Below are positions 12,201 through 24,300 of a stretch of 64,000 nt of DNA, piece by piece; position 1 is the stretch's first letter; each line of letters starts with the position of its first letter. The stretch spans positions 16,149,192 to 16,213,191 of the forward strand of contig NC_021681.1 in the NCBI RefSeq assembly GCF_000247815.1. Direction: 5' to 3'. This stretch comes from Ficedula albicollis (lineage: Eukaryota > Chordata > Aves > Passeriformes > Muscicapidae). Below the pieces are notes generated by a model. That model searched no databases, was not told the origin of the DNA, and saw only the letters and a list, made by a program, of their open reading frames with translations. The translations under genes were made by a program, and so were the position numbers.

Positions 12201-15200
12201 AATAACACCACTTTCCTCAGCCTTCAGGCACAATTTAGTACTTTAAGGGATCCAAAACCTTTGCCTAAGGAAATGCAAAGTATAAGATGTGCAGAGGTTT
12301 GTAACCTTCACCCCCTTCCACCCACATGTGCTAGTCCCCTGCTATCTGGGGCAGCTGCTCTCACCTGCCCTGGGGCACAAACACCCAGCCCTCAGTGCAT
12401 ACTGAGTTCCCTCAGAGCACTCAAATCACAGTGCTGGTGTAGCCCCTTTGCCAACTATGCAGTGCCAGCCCTGGATTGATCAGGGCAACAGCTAGGATGA
12501 AGGATGGGCTGTGAACCAAACCTCCCTACATGGGAGCTAAAGCAAGTCCTTTGCATTTAACACATCATTAATAGAGATTGAGAGAAGCTTAAGAAGGGCA
12601 GGCATGGAGCTCTCTGAACATTCTCGAGGGCCAGTGCCATGGAAGGCTTCTCAGGCTGCAGTGTTTACCAAGTGCCAGGCTAGACGAGGAAAAAAAAAAT
12701 CTTTAGACAGCTGCATTAATTACAGGTCAGCCCTTAATGGCTCTGTTCTGGAGCAGGAGAAAATCCTTTGTGGATCCTGGATAGCATCAGTGGTCACTGA
12801 ATCTGCTCAGGTCCAGGAGAAACACCAGATGGAGAGCCCTGGCAGCCTGCAGTCCCAGCCACGGGCATCGTCTTGTCCTCCAGAGCTTCCCCAGCTCTGC
12901 CCAGCACCCACCAGGAAAAGGGGGCACAGGCAGCACATGGGAGCTCGTCCTTCACAGTCCGTCCAACTCTCAAGTCACATCCTTGGAGGGGTGAGATGTT
13001 GCCCAGAGAAGGATCAGCATGTGAACATTAAGAGTCACAAAGCGCTTTCCCAGGCGTGCCAGACTAGCCCTGCCTGGAGCACTGACTAACAGCACCCAGG
13101 CACTGCTCATCCTTGTCTTCCAACAAACAGCATGTCCTGGTGAGCAGGAAAAGGAGGAAACTGCGAGGGGAACAGAACATCATCATTTCCAGCCCCACCA
13201 TGCTGTTACCAGAGCACCAAGCTCAGCCACAGGCAGCTGGTGAAGCCTGCATGTGCCACATCCATGTGCCACCAGAAGCACGGCCAGCACACAGGGCCAC
13301 GTGTGCACACACAGAGGCAAAGCACAGCACACAAGGAACAACACAGACCATGGCCCCACTGCCAGAATTCCACAGCTTGGCACCCCATGCACGACAGAGG
13401 ATGAGTGTCTGCTGGGGGAGTCCTTGGGCAGAGGTTTCAGGTGCTGTGACAGCTCCACACAAGTTCCCAGGGCTCTGTTTCCTAACCCATCACCTCCCCT
13501 GCCCGTTCAGGCTGGGCACTCTTCAGGACAGCAGTTCTTTCCTTTGCACCCAGCTCAGCCTGGCCAGGCCCTGACCCCAAAAGCTGCAGTAATCCAATCA
13601 GCCTTTTGAAACAACAAAGATTAAAATGCAGCTGAACTCTACAAACTCCCAGCATGTCCCAGCCACAGAAAAGGCTCCGGCAGTCCTTCATCACTTTTTG
13701 TGGCCGAGTGCTTTTTAACACACAGCCATCCTCAAGCAAACTATCTTTCCCCCTTCAGGACAATCTAGACAGCTTTGTACCTCAAGGACCTGCTGCAAAT
13801 CCACGTCTCTGGAAAAACCAATGAGTATTAAGCCCTATTTAAAAGGGCAAATGAAAATTGACAAGAGGTTTAACTTTCTAACAAGGGTCTTAAATTTAAG
13901 ATGGAGAGTATGAAGCAACAAGTCTGAAGAAGGCTAAAAACCAGTTAGCTGAGAAGATATAAGGATTACTAACCAGCACTGGGAACTATAAAAGGGTTTT
14001 CACCAATGCCCCTTGCAAAGTAAAAGGATGAAGTGCAGTGCTTCCCATTTGAGGCGCAGGACTGGCTGCTCCATGACCCCCAGAGCAGTGTTAAAAGCAC
14101 TCTGTACATGTTACATGCTCCAAAAGACAAGAGGAATGCAGGATGGTGGATCTCTGCTCCAGATTCCCCAGCATGGTTTTAGCTGCCATGAATAAAACAG
14201 GAAGGAGCATCTTCCAGGTTCCCCCCACACTCCCGACTGTCTGGATGAACTGCAGCTTCCTTTCAGGAAACAGAAAGGAAAGAGCAAAAAGAACCAGCCA
14301 GCTACAATATCAGACATTAAAAACCTAACGCTAAGGAAAAATACAGAACAAGAAAAACCCAGACACTCAAACTTTATCCAGTTACAGCAGCTAAACTTCA
14401 ACTAAGAGTACAGCGTTAAATATTAACATTTGAGAGAAATATGTCCATGTGTTATGCAGCCTTTTAACACACACACTCTTCCTTAAGAGACAGAAATCAT
14501 ACATAAGCTGTTTTCCTTGCTGACCACATGAATATATCCTTCTTTAACTCTATAGTGATCTGCTGCCTTGCTGCACTAACCAGTGAAACTAAAAGGAAAA
14601 GTGTGACTGAATGGGAGCTGGCTTCAATTATCTTTATACCTACTCCTGAAGAAACATTTTGCCTTTGAGACCAATCCACTAAGCCAACTTTCCCTGCTAC
14701 AGAAGGTTTCATTGGATCCCTTGCTGTTGATCCACATGCCTGCCTCCACCAGCAATGCACAAGCTTCGATGCAATCCATCTGACTAAACAAAACAACAAA
14801 AAAAAAAAACCCAAGTTGCATGCTATAACAGCAATGATGCACTTACCAGCATTCAGACAAGCTCCTTTGCTAACATGCTTCCCTTTCGAGCACATCAAAT
14901 TTGGAACAAGGTCCAGGAGCAAGAGAGAACTGAAAACTGACCACAACAAGCTTCCAAAACAAGAAAGGGGGGGGACAAAAAAAAAACCTTACTACAGGAA
15001 TTCAAATCCTGCTTCCACCAGACCCTGAGTCACCTCCCCTCCCTTGCAATAGATCAGAGCAATGGGTAAACATTTCCAAATATGGAGATCAAAACTCCAA
15101 AGGATGTAAAAAAAAAATCACCCTTCTCTCCCTGGCTTTGGCACAGGGATGACTTGCCCCTCCGAAGCATGAGCTGAGCACATTGCCTTTGCTGACCTAC

Positions 15201-18188
15201 AGGCAGCCTGGACATGGGGCCACACAATCACCTTCAACTGCACTTCAGGGGGTCCTGGAAGGATGGGTGGCACTGCATCTCTGTCCTCTGCTAGGGATGC
15301 TCAGGAAGATTCAATGGGAGAAACTCCAGGAGCTGCTGCTACTCAACCCCTGCAACAAACCTCTCTCTCACCTCTCTACTCACCATCAGAAAATCTCCTA
15401 GAACTACTTTTTGGAGTGTTCTCTGAAGGCAAATAGGCAGATTCAGGCTGTGGTTATAGCAACATCATCTTGGCCCAGAAAAGGCAGGCTCAGCCATCAG
15501 TCACACCACATCCCACACTGGCTGCTCACCTGGGAGGGAAACCTCCCCTCACCTGGCTTATCAAGCTAGTGCTTTATAAAGAGCACGTATTTGAACTTGC
15601 AGTATGGGAAAAAAGCCCCACAAAAACAAAAGACAGCACAAACTGAAGGACAAAACAAGAGACCCCTGCAGGTATAAAGAGCCTCAGGATAGCAGCACCC
15701 ATCAACCCTGCTGGGACACACAGGTGGGAACCGGGGAGCACCCAGCCTCCCCACCCCTGGAAAAGGGACTTGAGTGTCAATGCTCAAACCCACAAACCAA
15801 GTTTAAGAGACAGTTTTCTCAGAGGGCATAACTCTCCCCGCAGAGCTGCATGCACACCAGAGCAACACGCCCATACCAGCACTGCCACAAGCACCAAGCC
15901 TCAGCAGCAAAGGCTGACCTGCCTGCCAGCATGGGACAGCAGCCTCCTGGTAGCTGCAGCCATGGCTCCAGGGGCAGGCAGCCTCTCAGGAATGTGCACA
16001 GCAGGACTTCTGCGAGGCAAACAGGCAGCCGAGGCAAGGCGATCCAACCAGACCAGAGTGATTCCCCAGCACCACCCACAAGATGCTATTGAATTTATAG
16101 GGAAGGAATTCCAGAGCTGACTCTGCCCATGTATGGCCAAAACAAACTGTAAAAAAGTGACATTACAATACATCTGGCTTTCGCTGGTACTGAAGCACAG
16201 GCTTTGGGAGGAGCCGAAATCCTGCAGTGACAGTAGCTCTGCAATTACCTCCAGGAACTGAACAGTGGTTGGGGCCTGTGGCAGCAAGAGTTTAGCACCC
16301 ACAGGTGACAGAAAATATTTAAATCATTGCTTTAAAAGGTAACAAAGGTCTCTGCCTTTTAGAATACACCCACGTTTAACTCAATGATCCATCATCACCA
16401 CTGGAAAAAAAAAAAAAAATCAGCCTTGCCTGGCAGCACCAGCACACATTCACTACACTGGTAGTCATAAAGGCAGCTTTAAAGAGCCAACAGTCCAAGT
16501 GGCAGTAAGTGGTACACCAGGACAACCTCAATGCATTGCAGACTGGGACTAGTTCTCCATGGGTAGCTAATTAATCATTTTTCCAAAAGCCCACTTAAAC
16601 CTTCCACAGGAGCTGTGTGCTCCCACAGCAGCAGGGTCACCCAGAGACTTCTCCATGGTCAGAAATGAGAGTCTCAAAACCAATGTAAAAAGTGTCAGGT
16701 TTGTGCAGGATTTTTTCCCAACTCTGACTCAAGTTTTCCAGCCCTCTGCAGAAAACAATCCCAAGGACAAACAGTGGAATGAAGTAGAGAATTGTCAAAG
16801 TCAAGGAAAGGAACAAAAGCATGGAAGAGGAACACCTGGAAGAGCAAAATCCCCATCACAGGCACACACCAGGCCTAACAGCTCTGGTGTCCCACCAAAG
16901 TTGAACAGATCAAAGCTCTCCCTAAGATTTAAATGCCACCACCTTGCCTGCCCTGCCAGCAGAGAAACATCAGCTGTGTCAGCATGAGAGGCAGAGGGCT
17001 TACAGAATGGGAGAGGAATGCAGGCTGCAGTGGCACACATGGTGGGGACAGGGACACGAAACCCAGGGGATTGAGGATAGCTCACACTGCTTTTGCCTTT
17101 GAACAGGGGTCAGGCAGGGTACGTTTTATGGCTCTTGGGGTTGAAATCTGGGACTAATGCTTTTGTGACCTTAGAGAGACTCCCATTTCAGCAGCAAAGA
17201 GAGCTGTTAAGAAGGGGTGGGAGCGCAGGGGCCTGAGCATATGAGGACAAGCCATTCCCCAGCTCCTGGCAGGCAGCCCAGCACTGCTTTTCAGTGTGTG
17301 CAAGTTATACCCATCCAACTGGGAACAAGCACATGTCTCTTCCAGCCTGCACTTCCACTCCCCCAGCTTGACTTTCCCCAGGACAGCATTAGGATCTCCT
17401 CTTATTTTTCCAGCTGAAATGGCTTTACACCCTCTCCCTTACTACTGTGATCACTATAAACAGAGGTACCTAACTACCTGTGTTCAGAGACCCTGCTTCA
17501 GAGCACCTTCCACTCCAAACAACACAGAGGAGAGAAACCAGAGGGATGGACACATCCATGTCCACCCATAGCCTACCCAGGAGCTCCCTGCTACATGGCA
17601 ACACAAATCCTCCTCCTTGCCACAGTACTAAGCTTGGGAAGTGAAACCTTGGGGGCCTGAGAATAAAATCCAATTCCAGCCTCCTGAACAGCAGTACAGA
17701 TTGTTACAAAGCAGCCACTGGGTCAGGGATGGCTAATTTAAATGAAAAATTACAAATTACATAAGCAGGATGACTGAGAATATTTGATTCATAAAAACAT
17801 CTTGAAGGGGCAGAGAACAGAGGGACTGCTGCAGAATCACAGGGACACAGGCCACATAATGCAGACAGCAAGGACCAGGGATGCTCAGACATCCACATGC
17901 ACAACCATGCACACAAACACCTGCTCCTCCACCATGCACAAAGGCAGATTTAGGACTTGCAAGCTGAAGTCCTGTGCAGTCAAAAGCCAGCACAAATGTT
18001 TGTGACAGTTCCGCAGGCAAAGGCAAAAACCGGGTGCAGAGGAATAAATATAGAAAGAAGTCAGGCAGGCAAAGCAGGTGCTGGCTTGAAAAACCTTGGC
18101 CAGAAAGGCTCCCCAGGAGGTTGAATCTGGTAGTTTTGCAACAGCTCCACAGAAAGACAGAAGAGACAGAAAGAAAAAAAGAGAACAT
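9234..18188. other. Unique non-coding DNA
   Basis: About 9 kb with no recognisable gene, transposon or array. It contains scattered A-runs (for example 14798-14809 and 16405-16419). The part around 12340-13580 is more GC-rich and gives longer chance frames, the longest 161 codons at 12604-13089 (+). None has matching splice signals or a family resemblance I can name. Confidence 0.45.
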
Positions 18189-18291
18189 GAATGCATATGC
18201 ATTCCTTAATCGCCATATATAGTATATACAGACATTTGGTATATACACCCCCAAGCTCTCATATGCCACTGTATAGTATATACTATATATG
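18189..18291. repeat. Cluster of perfect AT-rich palindromes and an inverted repeat
   Basis: Three exact symmetric elements fall within 103 bases. GAATGCATATGCATTC (18189-18204) is a perfect 16-base palindrome. CATATATAGTATATAC (18214-18229) has its exact reverse complement at 18276-18291, giving 16-bp stem arms around a 46-base loop. TATAGTATATACTATA (18272-18287) is itself a perfect palindrome inside the right arm. The DNA could extrude cruciforms or fold as a hairpin in RNA. I see no target-site duplication that would make it a MITE. Confidence 0.85.
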
Positions 18292-18335
18292 CATTGCCAT
18301 CTTTGTTTCCATGTGCCTACACTTCTACAGCCTGT

Positions 18336-18350
18336 GTCTGTGTGTGTGTG
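18336..18350. repeat. Short (TG)n microsatellite
   Basis: A brief alternating TG run sits immediately left of the 53-bp duplication at 18351. Slippage or breakage here may have helped to make that duplication. Confidence 0.75.
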
Positions 18351-18456
18351 CATTTCTGGTGTGTGCACTCGTCATTACCCCCACGTCGCCTCTCCGTGCA
18401 TGCCATTTCTGGTGTGTGCACTCATCATTACCCCCACGTCGCCTCTCCGTGCATGC
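18351..18456. repeat. Tandem duplication, two copies of 53 bp
   Basis: CATTTCTGGTGTGTGCACTC at 18351 recurs at 18404. The copies differ only at CTCGTC versus CTCATC. Each copy carries the CpG-containing string CCCCACGTCGCCTCTCCG. The very high identity indicates a recent event. Confidence 0.92.
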
Positions 18457-21120
18457 TATGACACCACACGTCACAGAGCGTGTCTAAAGCCTCAGCACCA
18501 CAGCCTGGGGTGACTTCTGGACACTCACAGCCACTCACTGCTCAGCCCTTCCCCACCAAAGCCTCTGGGTGTAAGCACCACCAGGGAGCCATCAGTTTTT
18601 CTTGTATTTTCTGGTGATCCCACTCTCCCTCCAAACTTCGAGAGCCATGAACAAGTTGCCTCTGTCAGAATAGCCTGACATCCTTCTTGTCTCCTGTGCC
18701 TGTGAATTGTGTTTACATACCAGTTCTCACACCGCACAGCCTTACTGGTGGGATGAACTCAGAGCAGGGCGTTTGGAAACATGCAGGGCTCCACCAGACT
18801 CACGACTTTGGGTTTCTTTCCCAGCCCTGAAAAGAGAGAGACTTGAGTGATGCACACTGGATGTGCTTCCCAACAGCTTGTCTCCAAAGCCAGCAGTTTA
18901 ACCCACACAATTTCTGGGAAATGCAGCATTTTCCTCCCCAGCTTTCTCAAGCAGAAATGTCCATACTCCTGGACTCCTTTCAGCATCTCCAAAAGTAAGA
19001 CCCACCACCCTGAGCTGGGCCAGTGACCAGCAATGACCAGAAATGTCAGCTGCCAGAGTCTGGCCAACAACTCTCACCTCCTCAAGTCACCACTCCTTTA
19101 CTGCTCCTAATGCCATTGAGAAGGAAGAGGGATAAGGAGATACCAAATGAGGCATAAAATAAGAGAACAGGGTGAACCATCTCTGGCCTTGGGCAGAGTG
19201 AGAGAGCTAGAAGGTGCCATTTAAGGCATTTTGAAGCTCATGAGGTTACCATTACTGTGAGCAGAGCTACACCACCAGCCCTCCCCCTCAGCACAGCCTT
19301 TTTTCTCTGGAGCTCTGTACAATTCTCAGTGGGAACTATCTCACCCCTACCTGAAGCTGAGCAGCAGACACCACCTTTTCTTGGTGTGACCTGCTCAATG
19401 TTGTGTTTTCCCTTTCTGCAGATGATGAAGTTAGAGCAGAGGGGACAACCAGGCTATGTGGCCACCTATTTGCACGTGAGATGGGAGATGCCAAGACACA
19501 TGTCAGGGTGCATCCTACAGAGACCAGCAGCATCTGAAGTGCACACTCCTTCCTGTCCCCATCAGTCCCTGGCCAGCATCCTGTCCCAGCCACAGCCTGG
19601 TAACTCTAAAGCCCTATCTCTGCCCGTGACAAGCACAGGCTTGTCATCACAGCTCAGCAGAGAAAGTTTCTGCTATTTGCTGCTGTCACTATGGAACAGC
19701 TCAGTTCAGACTTGTCTGTTGTACCTGTGCTGATCACGATGGTGCATGCGAGCCCACAAATCCACAACAAAGGAGCAAAACGTGTTGGTGGCTCATGGTC
19801 CAAGCCCCTCTCCCCTGTCACACAGTGAGATGGGCTTCCTGCCCTTCCAACACCCCTTGCCCCCCATGCAATGTCTGAGGCTATGACAGCCAGGAATGAC
19901 AGGGCTTTTGCTTCCCCAAGCAGTGGCACATGTCCCTTGTGCCATCACCACAGGAGCACACTGAGCTTCATTCTGGCCCAGCTCAGTCCCATGGTCCCTG
20001 TGCTGCCACCCAGCCCTGATTCCCCACAGGGACAGGGGGGTCTGAATGTCCCCAGGACCATGAGAGATCCCCTCAGGTGTTACAAGGACAAAACCAACTG
20101 GAAATTGTAATGGCCTCTCCCACTCACTGCAGGGGTGAAGATGAGTAACTGCAGAGGTTTATTGCTGATGAACTCAGCCAAAGAGCAATTTCTCTCCATC
20201 CATCAACGAGAAGACAAGTACAAGCAAATATTATGGTTATGCATGTTTACTTTTCATTTTAAAATTATGTAGAGTTACATACAATTTAGGTCCTTCCCAC
20301 AGGCTCCTGGCAAAATGCCCTTTGGTCTTATCTGCAAAGGCAGAAGACAACAACACTCCCTGCTGATTCCAACACTATTTCAGTTCAACTCACAGCAGCA
20401 CCTCCAGGAGCTCCAGGTAAGACAATACTTCTTGGGACCCAACGTGTTTTAAAAAATCTTGGCTCAGGATTGTCTCTCATCAGGTTTAACTCACAAAATG
20501 TTTACAAGACCAGTGATAGGATTTGAGCAGTTGAACTGCATCTTCCTGGCTTTGCTTCCCACATCAGCTGTCCCTGTCACTTGTGACTGGGGCTCCTGCA
20601 GCAAGGTGAGCAGGACACTACATACCCTCCTTGAGGCTGAAAACTTGCTGTGAAACCACCCTCTCAGCAACAAGTGGGGCCAGAACCCCACCAATGCCCA
20701 GGCAGGCACTCCAGGCACTCCCTCCTGGCAGCACATCCACAGGTGAGCAGGACAGGGCCAGCCCAAATGGTCACAGCAATATCCACCAGAGCCACTCTAT
20801 CAAACTCCATTAACAACAAAATGATCAGAAGCAGCTCATTCACTCACTAGCTGACAATACTCACACTGTATTACTGACAGTAAGAATCAATATTTCTCAA
20901 GAAAAAATAAACATGGATTTAACACACAAGTACAGAAAGCAACTTTTTCTGTTTGCAGATTTAAATCTAAAACCAGTAGTTTACAATGCCTGAATTTAAG
21001 CATCAGTCCTCCATTATGGCTTCAGTTTTCTTAGATTGTTCAGATTTTTCAGGAACAAACAGTGGAAAAAACCCCTGCAAGAATTCCAAGTTTCAAAGAG
21101 CAGCAGTCAGCAATTTCAGA
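18457..21120. other. Unique non-coding DNA
   Basis: There is no supported gene. A plus-strand frame of 158 codons (19257-19733) contains a tempting acceptor (TTTCCCTTTCTGCAG before 19421). I find no matching donor, no start context and no recognisable protein, so it is left uncalled. Confidence 0.4.
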
Positions 21121-21514
21121 CAAACAGGCATCCCTAACATAACTCCACAGTGGCCACGTAGAAATGGAAGTAACCAGACACCACAGTCCCTTTAAATCAA
21201 AAATCTTACCTGTGAAAATGACTTCAGCTAATTACACTTCTCCCAGAACAGCCTGGTTTGAATCGCATCTGTTTTTCTGACTACTCAAAAGCTGCATTCA
21301 CGTTTAATCTCCTTCAACAAACAGGCGTCCCTAACATAACTCCACAGTGGCCACATAGAAATGGAAGTAACCAGACACCACAGTCCCTTTAAATCAAAAA
21401 TCTTACCTGTGAAAATGACTTCAGCTAATTACACTTCTCCCAGAACAGCCTGGTTTGAATCGCATCTGTTTTTCTGACTACTCAAAAGCTGCATTCACGT
21501 TTAATCTCCTTCAC
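21121..21514. repeat. Tandem duplication, two copies of 197 bp
   Basis: CAAACAGGC at 21121 recurs at 21318, and the whole 197-base unit repeats to about 21514. I see two substitutions, both CpG/TpG-type (GCATCC/GCGTCC and CCACGTAG/CCACATAG). No transposon ends are visible. Confidence 0.92.
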
Positions 21515-24164
21515 ACTTGAAAGTGTTACCAATATTTAGAGTCTATTTATTACTATTATTATATTTTAAATCAGCATAGCTGTACTTGTGGAAGCCCAAG
21601 TGCAAACACCAGTTGAAGTGGGATAAAGCAGCCTCGTGCTGGGATCCTTTGTTCCACTCCTTCATGAAGCAGATGGCTCAACCTGACAGCCACAAGGAAA
21701 ATTGTCATTTTAACTGTTCCAGTCACCAAGTTTTAAACACAGACAAGCTCTCAGCCAGTCACCCATCAGCACAAACTGACATGGGTCCCCCCCCTTTGAT
21801 TGGCAGGTGCATGAACAGTTTCCCAGATGCCAACCTCATTCAATCTGACCTTTTCATTTTAAATGAAAACCACTTAAAAGCCTGCCCTGTTCTGACATAT
21901 GTCTTTTTATGTCTTTCCCACTCTGTGCCAATATATGTGTTATTTGCTGGCCAAAGTTCCCAAACTCAGAAATCTCAAGTTATCTCCTCCACTGCCAAAG
22001 CCCTGACCCTCAGGCACTCCAGCCACTGCCAGCACTGAGGGAGCTGTCTGAAGTCTCCACATTCTCACACATTCGAAAAATAAGACCCCTTTCACGCAAA
22101 TTTGGAGTCCAACTCTGACTTAAAATTCAGCTTATAAGCATTGGTAGTTTTACACTGGAGCACAGCCATACATAGACAGGTAGTTCCCTTTCTGCACTGG
22201 GACAGTGACACACACAGAGTCTGGCCCTAACAGTTTTCTGTGTTTGCACCTGTGCTTCTCAGGTTCCATGGATTAAAATTGAACTGCTCGGCTCAACAGC
22301 GCACTGCTGAAGTTTAACAAAAGGATCACAGGAGACAACAAAAGCTGAGGATGTATTTCCCCCACTCTGCTGCCAGCACGGCACTTGCTCAGGGAGTCAC
22401 CAACACAAACAGCCCGGCTGCTGCCTAGTGGGGTGTCAGATCCTGTGCTGGTGCAAAGTAGTGACTCTGTGAATGGTTTCAGTATGCAAGGAAGCACACA
22501 CTCCTCCTAGACAGATAGCACTCAGGACAGAGCTGCTTGCAACCCCACCAAACCCCATGTGTCAAAATTAGCTATAATGGGGCTTATCACTTCCAAGCTC
22601 CTGCTCCAGCCCTCATCCTGGAGGAAAGCTGATGGTGACCGCAGCACAGACCATCAGCTTGGGTGGAGAAAATGAGCTCCTATAACAGAGCAAACTCTCT
22701 GGCAGCCCCTACGTGCTGCAGGGTGCAGAGCCTGGTGCTAAAAGCACTGCCCCAAGGGAGTTCCAAGGTCCTCCATCAGTGCACAGTAGGCTTTGGGACC
22801 AGGATACACGTTTTTGTCTTTGCTGTCCCACTTGATTTTCAGGTTTGTCCTGGTGTTCATTAAACGTGACTAAAACAAGAGGGGTAAAATTAGTTAGGAG
22901 AACAGGGAGGAAAAGAGAACACAGCAGCACAGAAGGGATGGGATCCAACTTCCACTGAAGGGATGGCATCCAGCTCCCCCATAGATTGCTGTATTATAGG
23001 AAATTAAAAGATCATTTGGAGCAGAACAGATCTAAACAGTGGCTAAGGAAGCTTTGAGACAACCCTACCTACAGCATCCCAGCAGCTAGGAGCCACCCTG
23101 AGCTGGAGCCACTGGGCCATGATGGCCAGGAGCCAACCCAAAAGCAGGACCAGCCACGCTGCACTGCTGTTATTTTAAATGCCCAAGGACAGCTAGAAAA
23201 AAAAAGGGGTGGCTAAGGAACGAGAGGAATCAGCATGCCTGTGCCAGAAAGCCTGCGGGTCCCATGCTGGAGCAACCTTTCAGCAGCTCCCGTCAGTGCC
23301 AGCAGTGCTGCCTGTGATTCACATGTCTGGAACTGACACCAGGATTGGATCCTGCCTTTCCAAGCACAGACTACTGACCTCACGCTGCTCACACTCCCTC
23401 ACTTTACTGCAAGTGGAAGATTTTCAAAACTGCCTCAGTGAGTTTTATTTTCTTCTTTCCCCCTCCCCCCCCTCCACCGTTTGATGTCTGCATTTCACTA
23501 AGTCTGGTCAGAGACACCCTGAGCAAGAGAGAGGCACTTTTACTTTCTCACTCCAATGCACCCCAGCTTCTTGATCAAAGGACAATCAATCATGCAGTAT
23601 CAGAGTACCACAGATCCTGGGTTTCAAACTTCTTTCACCTTTATACCTTAATAGCAAAGCTATTTAAGTCCAGGACTGGCCTGCCCCTCTCTCAGAACAA
23701 ATACCTCCAGATTGGATAAGCATGTATTAAAAAAAAAACCAACCCTTCTCAGTGTTGCTGCTCCCCTTTCCAAATATCTGCTTGGAGAGGCCAAAGAAGC
23801 ATATTCCTTCAAGAAAAAAAGAAAAAGCTTGGATGGGGCAGAGAGGCCCAGGTAAACGTGGACATGTGGCAATCACCCAGCAGCATGTGGAATGGTCTCA
23901 CCACTGACTGCACCTCGTAAAAACATTTCTGTTTTCAACAAATGTTTTTACTGTCACAAATAGAATAATAGGAAAAAACCCAAGGTTTTTTTTTTCCTTA
24001 CAAGAAATGAGTTGCAAGCTGACATTTCCCTCAGAAAGCTCAATTTTGAGAAAGGACTCATTTATTCCAAATATAGATAAAAATTTCTGGAGCAACTCTG
24101 ACAAGCCCTAATACCTGCTCTCATTACATCTAAAAAGTACGAGGACCAGAGATGCTCTGAACAA

Positions 24165-24300
24165 GAGAGCACCATTACTTCCATCACAGATGGGGACCGA
24201 GACATGCAGAAGATACATTAAAAGGCTGGTTTAGTTCCTAAATTACCCTGACTTCAGCTGGAAGCCAGACTCCCAACTCAATTTGGCCCTTATGCTAAAG
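24165..24300 (-). mobile_element. Possible MIR-like SINE remnant
   Basis: ATTACTTCCATCACAGATGGGGACCG resembles the reverse complement of the MIR/CORE-SINE segment usually read as CCCCATTTTACAGATGGGGAAACTGAGG. A later GGAAGCCAGACTCCCAACTC fits the usual 'accepted-as-missing' part of the same element only loosely. Divergence is high, so this is a tentative call. Confidence 0.3.

Noticed and set aside
12604..13089. Plus-strand frame of 161 codons
   Set aside because: It lies in locally GC-rich DNA, is low in hydrophobic core residues, has no homologous family I know, and lacks convincing splice or promoter signals.
17757..18368. Minus-strand frame of 203 codons, the longest outside simple repeats
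   Set aside because: It runs through the AT palindrome cluster and the 53-bp duplication, is rich in Cys, Phe and Leu as T-rich DNA would give, and has no recognisable domain or splice context.
19257..19733. Plus-strand frame of 158 codons containing a good acceptor-like TTTCTGCAG
   Set aside because: There is no matching donor, no start context and no recognisable protein. One acceptor-like site alone is common by chance.
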